Source: a bacterium (GTDB taxonomy: Bacteria > Chlamydiota > Chlamydiia > Chlamydiales > 2-12-FULL-49-11). Taken from it: a stretch of DNA of 6,055 nt. The stretch lies in assembly GCA_022600215.1 (NCBI GenBank), contig JAHZKV010000132.1, positions 1-6,055 of the forward strand. Direction: 5' to 3'. Each line of letters opens with the position of its first letter. Within the stretch, counting starts at the first letter, position 1. Under the pieces are notes generated by a model. It worked only from the letters and a program-made list of their open reading frames with translations, had not been told where the DNA came from and did no database searches. Positions 1 to 6,055 of the stretch are shown here, in pieces. A program made the position numbers and the translations under genes.

Positions 1-85
1 CAGGTTTGTTCTCACTTACCCAATATGCAGCATAACCAAGGCCTGCTACCGTAACAATGGTTGATATAATTCTCATAAAACTCAT
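1..85 (-). CDS. Partial hypothetical protein, N-terminal membrane or signal segment
   Basis: The first 28 codons of a minus-strand gene are visible; the rest lies beyond the left edge. The predicted N-terminus is short and weakly charged, with Arg5, and is followed by a hydrophobic stretch of about 18 residues (IISTIVTVAGLGYAAYWV), then a polar SENKP. This fits an N-terminal transmembrane anchor or uncleaved signal segment, so the product probably sits in the inner membrane or is exported. I chose the ATG at 85-83 because a GTGAG lies 8 bases upstream as a weak ribosome binding site; a second in-frame ATG at 76-74 would remove three residues and keep the hydrophobic segment. The gene follows the 86-residue ORF on the same strand after 111 bases. 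A TATAAT-like hexamer on the minus strand at 183-178 could be a -10 element, but no matching -35 is seen. The family is not recognised. Confidence 0.55.
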   Translation of the reverse strand, partial: MSFMRIISTIVTVAGLGYAAYWVSENKP

Positions 86-196
86 TATGGATACTCACTA
101 TTTTTTATACAACTATTGTTTTTTTTATCTATTGTTGTGAGAATGTTTGCATTCTTCTTGTTATTTACAATATAGAAATTATAAGACTGTTTGTAT

Positions 197-457
197 TTAA
201 TTGGTAGAGTCGCTGCATGTTATTTCTATATAAGATTTTTCGTTAATATCTGTGGCTGTAATGTAGCCAAGAGCGAGCATTTGCTTTGATACTGCGATCT
301 CAATTTTTGATTGCCTAAGATCATCAGTTAGAATATTCAAAATTTTATCTGCGTCAGCAATGGAAGTAGTGTAAGTTTTATTTAATCTTGCAACTAATTC
401 TATCCATGTGCCCTCTTCAGCATCAAAAAAATAGGACATAATCTCATGTGGATTCAT
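197..457 (-). CDS. Hypothetical small acidic protein (86 aa)
   Basis: This ORF encodes 86 residues from the ATG at 457-455 to TAA at 199-197. I do not recognise the family. The product is soluble-looking and acidic, with no hydrophobic membrane segment and no Cys pair or obvious catalytic motif. It looks mostly helical in the middle (residues about 18-60), with a Thr/Ser-rich tail. A purine-rich GAGAAAGAG stands 7 bases before the ATG as a weak ribosome binding site. A poor sigma-70-like pair (TTGCAC at 513-508 and TTTATT at 490-485, 17-base spacer) could drive it, with only about half of the consensus positions matched. The same frame is open for 85 more codons upstream, so this could also be the 3' part of a longer or decayed gene. 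It is transcribed away from mutL. The balanced amino-acid composition favours a real protein, but homologues would have to be found. Confidence 0.5.
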   Translation of the reverse strand: MNPHEIMSYFFDAEEGTWIELVARLNKTYTTSIADADKILNILTDDLRQSKIEIAVSKQMLALGYITATDINEKSYIEITCSDSTN

Positions 458-664
458 GATTATTCTCTTTCTCTTGTAGGAAAAAATAAAAAATACATTT
501 TTAGACTGTGCAATAGAATTACAGGTTTGCCGAAAAATAATAGCAAGTGCAATCGCAGCAGCTTTGGAAATAGGGAGTCGAAGTTCACTTTTTAATCTGC
601 TCCTAAATTCTTCGGGGAAAATGATACGATAATTATGGTCTATGGATGAAAATGTAATAATAAC

Positions 665-681
665 CTCCCGAGGCGAGGGAG
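665..681. repeat. Short GC-rich inverted repeat (CTCCC/GGGAG)
   Basis: CTCCC at 665-669 and GGGAG at 677-681 form a perfect 5-bp stem with a 7-base loop (GAGGCGA). It is conspicuously GC-rich inside an AT-rich spacer and lies about 70 bases upstream of the mutL ATG. The T-run on the plus strand begins 12 bases after the stem, which is too far for a standard intrinsic terminator, and there is no T-run on the minus-strand side. It could be a protein-binding site, an mRNA leader hairpin or chance. Confidence 0.3.
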
Positions 682-683
682 TA

Positions 684-708
684 TTGCACGATGTTTTTTT
701 TAGTGCAA
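684..708. promoter_or_regulatory. Candidate operator-like dyad TTGCAC-N13-GTGCAA
   Basis: TTGCAC (684-689) and GTGCAA (703-708) are exact reverse complements separated by 13 bases that include T8. The half-sites start 19 bases apart, about two helical turns, and lie 42-66 bases upstream of the mutL ATG, where a regulator or promoter could sit. The same hexamer occurs twice more in the spacer, as GTGCAA at 508-513 and 547-552. The hexamer is also fairly common in the coding sequence of this window, which weakens the case. I cannot match it to a known regulator; it is not the CIRCE element, whose half-site is TTAGCACTC. Confidence 0.2.
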
Positions 709-749
709 GATTCTATCATAATAAACAGGGTTTTTGTATACTGCTTTGC

Positions 750-2396
750 ATGGGAACGATAAATGTTTTATCAGAGACAGCAATCAATCAAATTGCCGCA
801 GGAGAGGTGGTAGAGGGGCCTGCGTCGGTTGTAAAAGAGTTGGTAGAAAATGCGGTAGATGCTGGTGCAGATTCAGTTGCTATTGAAATTAAAGGGGGCG
901 GTCATTTTCTAATTGAAGTGGCAGATAATGGAAAAGGGATGACAAAAGAGGATGTGTTGCTCTCTACCACGCGATTTGCAACGAGTAAAATTTCTACGCT
1001 CGATGATTTGTTAAAGCTTAATTCGATGGGGTTTCGTGGCGAGGCGCTTGCTGCTATTTCTTCGGTATCTAAATTTTCTATTTTAAGTTCTACTGGCGGC
1101 GTTGCAACATTGTTAGAGTGCGATGGAGGGAAAAATTCAGAGGTGCGCGAGGCAGCAAGGGGAAAAGGAACAACCATCACCGTCTCTTCCCTTTTTTATA
1201 ACACTCCCGCAAGAAAAAAATTCCAAAAAGCTCGCGGTCCTTCTACTACCGAGATTGTAAAATGTATCACCAAACTCTCTCTTTGTCACCGAGATTGCAC
1301 CTTTTCTTTGGTGGTAGATGGGAAAGAAGTCTTTCATGTAGATAAGTGTGGCAAGAAAAGAGTGGAAGAGGTTTTGGGAAAAGATTTTTTCACCCCAAAA
1401 ATTGCAATTGACTACGAGGGTGATGGCCTTTCTATCAAAGGGATGATTGCGGGAGCAGAAAAATCTCGCAGTAATAGGCTTGGGCAATATTTAGTGGTGA
1501 ATAAACGAAATGTTTATTCTTTGTTGGTAAGTAATGCAGTGCTTGCGGGTTTTGGCACAGCAATGGGAAAAGGTGATTATCCTTTGTTTTTCTTGGATAT
1601 GACTTTTGATCCTGCAAAAATTGATGTGAATGTCCATCCGCAAAAAAAAGAAATTCGTTTTCAAGAAGAAGAGCGCGTATTTGCGATGGTGCGCGAAGCA
1701 ATTGCTTCTGCACTTACTGGATCATTTGAGGTGGAGCGACCAATTTTGCCGCAGGTGCAAAGCTATCCTACTACCGCGGCATTTAAAGAATTTAACTATG
1801 TAGAGAAAAAAGATATAGAGGAATTGTCTTCTCTTCCACGAGGGAGTTTTGTGCAGCCACATTTTGAAGAGCAAGGACACCTTGTAGTTAAAATGCTTTG
1901 GGATGAACTATGTTTGTTAGAGGTAGAGGCACCTCATAAAAAATTTCCCGAGGTAGAAGATAAAGAATGTATTTTGATTGACCTATCCCTTCTAGAAAAA
2001 GAGCAGCGCGGGGAGCAAACTTTTTTACCGCAAAAACTCCTAGACTCCGAAGAAATATTTTTGACACAAGAAGAAATTGGTGTGTGTAAAGAGTGCAAAG
2101 AGATGTTTTTTTTCTTGGGATTTGAGTTCGAAATAAAAACGGTGTCCGTAGAACTTTTGTCTATGCCAGAAGTGGAGGGTGTGGATAGGGATACCTTCTT
2201 GTATGCGATTACACTTTTTGAGCGAGGGGAGAAAATAGATGATGTGCAACAAAAAATTCTCTTTCGCGTATACCGCAAAAAAAGGTATACAAAAGAAGAG
2301 GCAATTTATTTGATAGAGCACTCTTTTAGTATTAGTCCTGGAAGGGTAGTTACAAAGAAGGATTTAAGAAAATTATGTACAGAATACCAAAGTTAG
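750..2396 (+). CDS. mutL: DNA mismatch repair protein MutL
   Basis: MutL is the ATP-dependent linker of mismatch repair, coupling MutS bound at a mismatch to strand removal. The 548-residue product has a complete GHKL ATPase domain: AINQIAAGEVVE near residues 11-22, ELVENAVDAGAD with Glu30 and Asn34 matching the catalytic base and Mg-binding Asn, DNGKGM at 59-64, GFRGEAL at 94-100 and NTPAR at 151-155. The second N-terminal domain follows, with QYLVVNKR at 246-253 and DVNVHPQKKEIRF at 292-304. A short linker leads to a divergent C-terminal dimerisation domain (about 375-548). There the DQHA(X)2E(X)4E endonuclease motif is not recognisable (IDLSLLEKEQ stands in its place), and the usual CPHGRPT near the end is replaced by SPGRVVT. 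I chose the ATG at 750 because it places the first motif as in other MutL proteins; an in-frame ATG at 642 adds 36 unrelated residues. No good ribosome binding site precedes 750. The gene overlaps the next by 22 bases. Confidence 0.95.
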   Translation: MGTINVLSETAINQIAAGEVVEGPASVVKELVENAVDAGADSVAIEIKGGGHFLIEVADNGKGMTKEDVLLSTTRFATSKISTLDDLLKLNSMGFRGEALAAISSVSKFSILSSTGGVATLLECDGGKNSEVREAARGKGTTITVSSLFYNTPARKKFQKARGPSTTEIVKCITKLSLCHRDCTFSLVVDGKEVFHVDKCGKKRVEEVLGKDFFTPKIAIDYEGDGLSIKGMIAGAEKSRSNRLGQYLVVNKRNVYSLLVSNAVLAGFGTAMGKGDYPLFFLDMTFDPAKIDVNVHPQKKEIRFQEEERVFAMVREAIASALTGSFEVERPILPQVQSYPTTAAFKEFNYVEKKDIEELSSLPRGSFVQPHFEEQGHLVVKMLWDELCLLEVEAPHKKFPEVEDKECILIDLSLLEKEQRGEQTFLPQKLLDSEEIFLTQEEIGVCKECKEMFFFLGFEFEIKTVSVELLSMPEVEGVDRDTFLYAITLFERGEKIDDVQQKILFRVYRKKRYTKEEAIYLIEHSFSISPGRVVTKKDLRKLCTEYQS

Positions 2397-3403
2397 ATAT
2401 TACCGAAGGGATGTTTTACACAGATCATCCAACAGACATTTACTATTTGATTGGAAAAAAAGTCTCTGCCGGAACTTTGCTGGTATTTCCTAACCTTGCG
2501 GTGTTTTTTGTAGACGCTAGATATATTGATGCATGCAAGAGCATCGATGGAATAGAAGTACGACTAGCAGAAAAGGATGCTCTCGAAACTTTCTTAAAAA
2601 AACGCGCCCCCCATACTGTTTTGATGGATGGAAAAACGGTTACAATGGATCGCTATAAGCAGTTGAAAGAAATGCTGCCCAAAGCAAAATTTATCTCCTC
2701 TTCTCTTATGGATAAAACACGTGCCGTTAAAGATGACAATGAAGTGCGTAAGATGACGATTGCAGGTGCACTGAATTTCGCAGGTCACAAACATGCTTTT
2801 AGTAAATTAAAAGAGGGGATCACAGAAAAAGAAGTAGCATGGGAATATGAAAAATATGTCCGGACTAAGGGCGGGGAATGCTTATCGTTTGAAACGATCG
2901 TTGCTTTTGGAGAAAATAGTGCCCACCCCCACCACCACACTGGCTATAAAAAACTAGAAAAGGGGATGCCTGTCCTACTTGATTGCGGAGTGACGGTGGA
3001 TAGTTATACAAGTGACATGACAAGGTGTACCTTTTTCGAGAAAGAAAAAAATCCAGAAGATTATGCACTTTGGAAGCAGCACTTTGATTTGGTAAAAGAG
3101 TCCTACGACAGAGCATTTGAAAGAGCGCTGATCGGTGAAGTATTTTCTTCTCTTGATGAAATAGTGCAAGAATATGCGATCGAAAAAAAGGTTGCAAAAC
3201 AGGTGCGCCACTCTTTAGGTCATGGCTTGGGCCTTGATATTCATGAATGGCCGCGTCTTTCTCACTTGGTAAAAGATATTATTATTGAAAAAAATATGGT
3301 TTTTACAATTGAGCCAGGTCTTTATTTCGAAGGAAAATGGGGTATCCGCTACGAAAATACGATCGTTGCAAGCCACACAGGACCACTTGTCTTGAGTTGT
3401 TAA
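2375..3403 (+). CDS. pepP: M24 family Xaa-Pro aminopeptidase/dipeptidase
   Basis: This is a cytosolic metallopeptidase of the M24 (pita-bread) family that removes N-terminal residues preceding proline, or splits Xaa-Pro dipeptides, helping recycle peptides. The 342-residue protein has a creatinase-like N-terminal domain (about 8-115, with DIYYLIG and VDARY) and a C-terminal catalytic domain (about 120-342). All five dinuclear-metal ligands are visible: Asp203 (LLDCG), Asp214 (SDMTR), His283 (GHGLGLDIHE), Glu313 (IEPG) and Glu327 (RYEN). The active-site histidine stretch AHPHHH is at 183-188. About 340-360 residues is usual for the short bacterial form. The start at 2375 lies inside the end of mutL; an AAGG 13 bases upstream is a rather distant ribosome binding site, so coupling to mutL translation is likely. 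An ATG at 2411 (Met13) would cut into the first strand of the N-terminal domain. Aminopeptidase and dipeptidase activity cannot be told apart from sequence, so the symbol is by analogy with chlamydial annotation. Confidence 0.9.
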   Translation: MYRIPKLDITEGMFYTDHPTDIYYLIGKKVSAGTLLVFPNLAVFFVDARYIDACKSIDGIEVRLAEKDALETFLKKRAPHTVLMDGKTVTMDRYKQLKEMLPKAKFISSSLMDKTRAVKDDNEVRKMTIAGALNFAGHKHAFSKLKEGITEKEVAWEYEKYVRTKGGECLSFETIVAFGENSAHPHHHTGYKKLEKGMPVLLDCGVTVDSYTSDMTRCTFFEKEKNPEDYALWKQHFDLVKESYDRAFERALIGEVFSSLDEIVQEYAIEKKVAKQVRHSLGHGLGLDIHEWPRLSHLVKDIIIEKNMVFTIEPGLYFEGKWGIRYENTIVASHTGPLVLSC

Positions 3404-3422
3404 GTTTCTTGCAATTATTTAA

Positions 3423-4538
3423 TTAATAAACATCTAGATGGAAGCGTTTTTGCTTGATGAGCGCTTTTACATGGGCGTGTGCTTCTTGATGTGAGATGTG
3501 CAAGAATTCTTCGAAGATTTTTTCAAAAGTAGCGACCACGTCTTTGGCCATTTTGTGTGCATCACCTGAGATGAAGACTTGTCCATTTTGATTTTCGAGA
3601 AGGTCAAAAATTTTGGCTCGTTGTTCAAAAATTCTATTCTGCACGTATACTTTTTCAGCTCCATCACGAGAAAAGGCGGTGAAAAGTTCTAGTTTCCCTT
3701 CGGCAGCGAAGTTTGTTAATTCCTCTTCATAGTAAAAATCAAATTCTTTATTTCGATCACCGGTAAAGAGCAAATTATTTTTGCAGCCGTGGTGAATGAT
3801 TCTTTCTTGTAAAAACCCTCGGAAAGCGGCAAGCCCTGTTCCGGGACCAATCATAATAACTGGTGTATCTTCTTTTGGTGGTTGGAAGGATGGGTTGGGT
3901 TGGTGAAAAAGTCTTATCGTTTTTTTATCTAGAAGGTGTTTGGTAGTGATACTTTTATGTTTCTTCACCCCTTTTGTGTAGCAAAAATCAGCTACGAGTA
4001 GGTGTAAATGATCTCCCACTACATTTTGGGAGGATGCGACCGAGTAAAATCTTGGTAGCATTGGTGACATCAGGTCTACCAAACTGTGAATAGATAGATC
4101 ACTTTTATAAAAATTTTCTAAAAATTCTACGAGGTCGTGTTTTTCGGTGTATTCTTTCCATTCTCCTTCTAGCAATTCTTTTAAGCGATCATCTGTTTGA
4201 AAAGGTAAAAGGGCGTTCACCATTTTTTTAGTAACGCGGTGCAAGTTGACATGCTCGAGAAAAAAAGCTTCGACGGTGGTATCAGTACCAACTTTTTTTG
4301 GTTTTACCAAAGTGTCTTTACTAACAGGAAGGAGTAAGAGTATTCTTTCTACCTCTTCTTTGCAGTTATTGGGCAGCAATCCAAAAGAGCATCCCACTTC
4401 ATATTCTATTTCTGATCCCTCCAAGGAGAACTCTACATGGTGGTTAGATTTCGAAGAGCCCTCTTTATTTAGAGGAGCGATCTTTGTTATCTTTGCGGAG
4501 AAAGGATTTTTTATGCTGTATTTACTGGTGCTTTTCAT
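3423..4538 (-). CDS. cysJ: CysJ-like FAD/NADPH reductase without flavodoxin domain
   Basis: The protein belongs to the diflavin reductase family (sulfite reductase flavoprotein alpha, cytochrome P450 reductase) and should move electrons from NADPH through FAD. At 371 residues it lacks the N-terminal FMN/flavodoxin domain found in the roughly 600-residue enterobacterial CysJ. Visible elements in order are the connecting/FAD region (about 12-160), the FAD-binding RFYSVASS (163-170), the NADPH pyrophosphate motif IGPGTGLAAFRGFLQER (230-246), GDRNKEFDFYYEEEL (260-274), AFSRD (288-292), SGDAHKMAKDV (324-334) and the family-typical C-terminal end DVY (369-371). The second FAD motif, usually GVxSxxL, is altered to a Lys/His-rich segment near 189-206. 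The ATG overlaps the gltX stop as ATGA, so it is probably translated by coupling; only a weak AAGGAA lies 15 bases upstream. Chlamydial genomes annotate similar short CysJ proteins without an evident sulfite reductase haem subunit, so the acceptor is uncertain and a role in sulfite reduction should not be assumed. Confidence 0.85.
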   Translation of the reverse strand: MKSTSKYSIKNPFSAKITKIAPLNKEGSSKSNHHVEFSLEGSEIEYEVGCSFGLLPNNCKEEVERILLLLPVSKDTLVKPKKVGTDTTVEAFFLEHVNLHRVTKKMVNALLPFQTDDRLKELLEGEWKEYTEKHDLVEFLENFYKSDLSIHSLVDLMSPMLPRFYSVASSQNVVGDHLHLLVADFCYTKGVKKHKSITTKHLLDKKTIRLFHQPNPSFQPPKEDTPVIMIGPGTGLAAFRGFLQERIIHHGCKNNLLFTGDRNKEFDFYYEEELTNFAAEGKLELFTAFSRDGAEKVYVQNRIFEQRAKIFDLLENQNGQVFISGDAHKMAKDVVATFEKIFEEFLHISHQEAHAHVKALIKQKRFHLDVY

Positions 4539-6052
4539 GTGGTAGCGAACAATTCCTTTCCATCGCCTTGTTCAAAAGCTTTTTGGACAAGTGGCATCTT
4601 TTTGTTTGAAATTCCGCCAAGAAGTTTGATAGCTTCTAGTATTCTTGCACGAGCTCTGTGCTCACCAAGCAGAACTATGGAATCAAATAGTGGGGGGCCA
4701 GTATGTTTTCCCATGAAAGTAGCAAATAGCATTGGGATTACTTCTTTTTTAAAGTGAATTCCAAAAGTTTCACTCAATTTTTTTGCATTTACTTCGACAG
4801 ACTCTTTATCCCAACCATCTTTTTCTAGGCTCCATAAAAATGCTTGCAGTACATAGCTTGCCCCTTGCGCAGTCACTTTTCTTGGTGTAAGGAGTTCTTC
4901 TTTTAGATGCAGATCATTTACAAAGAAAAACCCGCAAAGATCGATGAAGTCGCCGAAAGTTTTCATACGGGTATGCACAAGCGGCATGAGTTTGTGCATA
5001 AATGCATCGTTGAATCCCCATTCCTTGATTCTTGTCCAAAGATCTTTTTCTTCAATAGAGGCGATCATGTATTGTTGATTGATCCAGTCGAGTTTTTTTA
5101 CATCAAATACAGCGCCGCTAGTTCCAATTCTTTTTTCATCAAAATTTTTGATAATTTCTTCTAGCGGGTAGATTTCCAGCTCGCCTTCCATGCTATATCC
5201 CATCAAACTTAAAAAGTTGATGAAAGCCTCAGGTAAGTAACCAGAATCGCGGTAGTAAAATGCAGATGTTGGATTTTTTCTTTTTGAAAGTTTTTTTCCA
5301 TCGGTGCCAAGTAAAAGCGGCATATGTAAAAAAGTTGGGGCAGTAAATCCTAGCGCTTCATTGATCAAAATATGCTTTGGAGTGGAGCTTACCCATTCAT
5401 CACCGCGAATTACGTGAGAGATTTCCATTAAGTGGTCATCAATGACGTTTGCCATGTGATAAGTTGGAAGACCATCGGATTTCATCAGAACTTGATCATC
5501 GATATCGGCGCAAGGAACAGAGATAGTTCCTTTGATAGCATCGGTAAATGTTACTTCTCCGGTGAGGGGGACTTTTAGTCTTACTACAAAGGAGCGCCCT
5601 TCTTTTTCAAAAGCGGCAATTTCATCTGGGGTTAAATTGCGGTGACGTCTGTCATATCCAATTTTATTCCCGGTTTTTTTTGCGATAATACGCATTTCTG
5701 CCAGCTCTTCTGCAGTAGTAAAACATTTATACGCTTTTCCTTCGGCAAGAAGCTGATCGCAATACTTTTGGTAGATATCGCTTCTTTCTGACTGACGATA
5801 GGGACCATAATTACCGCCCACATCGGGCCCTTCGTCCCACTGGAGCCCAATCCATTTAAGAGAATCATAAATACTTTCCTCATATTCTGCTTTGGAGCGC
5901 TTTTGGTCGGTATCTTCGATACGAAGAATAAAATCCCCGCCCTTTGCGCGAGCAAAAATTAAATTGAAAAGTGCCATGTAAAGTGTCCCAACGTGTGGGT
6001 GTCCTGTTGGCGAAGGAGCAATACGAGTACGAATTTTCATAGAGTCTATCAT
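4535..6052 (-). CDS. gltX: Glutamate-tRNA ligase (GluRS)
   Basis: This class I aminoacyl-tRNA synthetase attaches glutamate to tRNA-Glu in the cytoplasm, using ATP. The 505-residue protein is full length for the family. The Rossmann catalytic domain shows APSPTGHPHVG (12-22, the HIGH signature), RIEDTD (44-49), GPYRQSER (83-90), DDQVLMKSDGLPTYH (185-199), VIRGDEW (214-220) and KLSKR (254-258, the KMSKS signature). The anticodon-binding helical domains follow (about 320-505). Of the zinc-binding cysteines seen in E. coli GluRS only one (Cys110) is present, so the metal site is probably absent. The ATG at 6052 is three bases from the window edge; the ATG at 6040 gives a start just before KIRTRIAPSPTG and is equally plausible, and neither shows a visible ribosome binding site. 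The gene leads a two-gene unit with the CysJ-like gene. In Chlamydia GluRS also charges tRNA-Gln for later amidation; whether this one does is inferred only from the likely lineage. Confidence 0.96.
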   Translation of the reverse strand: MIDSMKIRTRIAPSPTGHPHVGTLYMALFNLIFARAKGGDFILRIEDTDQKRSKAEYEESIYDSLKWIGLQWDEGPDVGGNYGPYRQSERSDIYQKYCDQLLAEGKAYKCFTTAEELAEMRIIAKKTGNKIGYDRRHRNLTPDEIAAFEKEGRSFVVRLKVPLTGEVTFTDAIKGTISVPCADIDDQVLMKSDGLPTYHMANVIDDHLMEISHVIRGDEWVSSTPKHILINEALGFTAPTFLHMPLLLGTDGKKLSKRKNPTSAFYYRDSGYLPEAFINFLSLMGYSMEGELEIYPLEEIIKNFDEKRIGTSGAVFDVKKLDWINQQYMIASIEEKDLWTRIKEWGFNDAFMHKLMPLVHTRMKTFGDFIDLCGFFFVNDLHLKEELLTPRKVTAQGASYVLQAFLWSLEKDGWDKESVEVNAKKLSETFGIHFKKEVIPMLFATFMGKHTGPPLFDSIVLLGEHRARARILEAIKLLGGISNKKMPLVQKAFEQGDGKELFATT

Positions 6053-6055
6053 ACC

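Larger units (their letters stand above)
458..749. other. Region between the small ORF and mutL (divergent spacer)
   Basis: This 292-base stretch separates the minus-strand small ORF from mutL on the plus strand, so it should contain promoters for both directions if both are expressed. I find no strong sigma-70 promoter in either orientation. On the minus strand one frame is free of stops from 712 down to 458 and runs straight into the small ORF, but without ATG, GTG or TTG. On the plus strand the mutL frame is open from an ATG at 642, but that extension does not resemble a MutL N-terminus. Near mutL are a GC-rich inverted repeat (665-681), a second inverted repeat (684-708) and a run of eight T (694-701). 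No RNA gene is recognisable. Confidence 0.5.

Noticed and set aside
113..136. Direct repeat CTATTGTT at 113-120 and 129-136
   Set aside because: Eight bases of low complexity in an AT-rich spacer; likely chance, with no further copies in register.
665..701. Intrinsic terminator made of the CTCCC/GGGAG hairpin and the T8 run
   Set aside because: The T-run begins 12 bases after a stem of only 5 bp, and no plus-strand gene ends just upstream.
642..749. A 36-residue N-terminal extension of MutL from an ATG at 642
   Set aside because: MutL proteins begin a few residues before the AINQIAAGEVVE motif, which the ATG at 750 gives. The extension has no family similarity, no ribosome binding site, and overlaps the inverted repeats.
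902..2321. Several minus-strand open frames of 90-116 codons opposite mutL
   Set aside because: They lie antisense to a well-supported gene, overlap one another and have Ser/Phe/Lys-rich translations typical of reading opposite an AT-rich coding strand.
2920..2941. C-rich tract with repeated CCAC units inside the peptidase gene
   Set aside because: It encodes the conserved active-site histidine stretch AHPHHH, so codon use explains it.
2594..3211. Minus-strand open frames opposite the peptidase gene
   Set aside because: The coding strand carries all five M24 metal ligands in one frame; the antisense frames show no recognisable motif.
3418..3433. AT-only palindrome around TTAATTAA in the convergent gap
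   Set aside because: It is short, has no GC stem and is expected in AT-rich sequence; it does not form a terminator.
4246..5164. Plus-strand open frames opposite the 5' part of the CysJ-like gene and opposite gltX
   Set aside because: They are shadows of strongly supported minus-strand genes; the short hydrophobic end at about 4500-4545 is just the complement of the start of the reductase gene.

Overview
This AT-rich bacterial window most likely comes from a member of the Chlamydiota, probably an environmental or Chlamydia-like lineage rather than Chlamydia itself. Two things point there. First, mutL is followed directly by a Xaa-Pro peptidase gene, an order I recall from Chlamydia trachomatis. 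Second, the glutamyl-tRNA synthetase and the CysJ-like flavoprotein read like their chlamydial counterparts, including a roughly 500-residue GltX and a CysJ without a flavodoxin domain. This rests on remembered family features, not on a search.

Layout. Positions 1-85 hold, on the minus strand, the first 28 codons of a small protein with an N-terminal hydrophobic segment; it runs off the left edge. Positions 197-457 (minus) hold an unrecognised 86-residue ORF whose frame stays open for 85 more codons upstream, to 712, without an ATG, GTG or TTG start. Positions 458-749 separate this ORF from mutL, which is transcribed the other way, and contain two small inverted repeats near mutL. On the plus strand, mutL (750-2396) and an M24-family Xaa-Pro peptidase (2375-3403) overlap by 22 bases and look like one transcription unit. 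On the minus strand, gltX (start at 6052 or 6040) and a CysJ-like FAD/NADPH reductase (4538-3423) overlap by the four bases ATGA and look translationally coupled. The two units converge at 3404-3422 with only 19 bases between stop codons and no visible intrinsic terminator.

Functionally these are mostly housekeeping genes: mismatch repair (MutL), peptide turnover (PepP-like), glutamate charging of tRNA (GltX), and electron transfer from NADPH through FAD to an unknown acceptor (CysJ-like). Nothing suggests one shared pathway; the pairs look like conserved or lineage-specific gene order.

I see no mobile element, CRISPR array, tRNA, rRNA or defence system, and no convincing undescribed system. 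The points most worth a second look are the long startless frame at the left, a MutL lacking the recognisable endonuclease motifs, the stand-alone FAD/NADPH module with an altered FAD motif, and a GluRS without the usual zinc cysteines.
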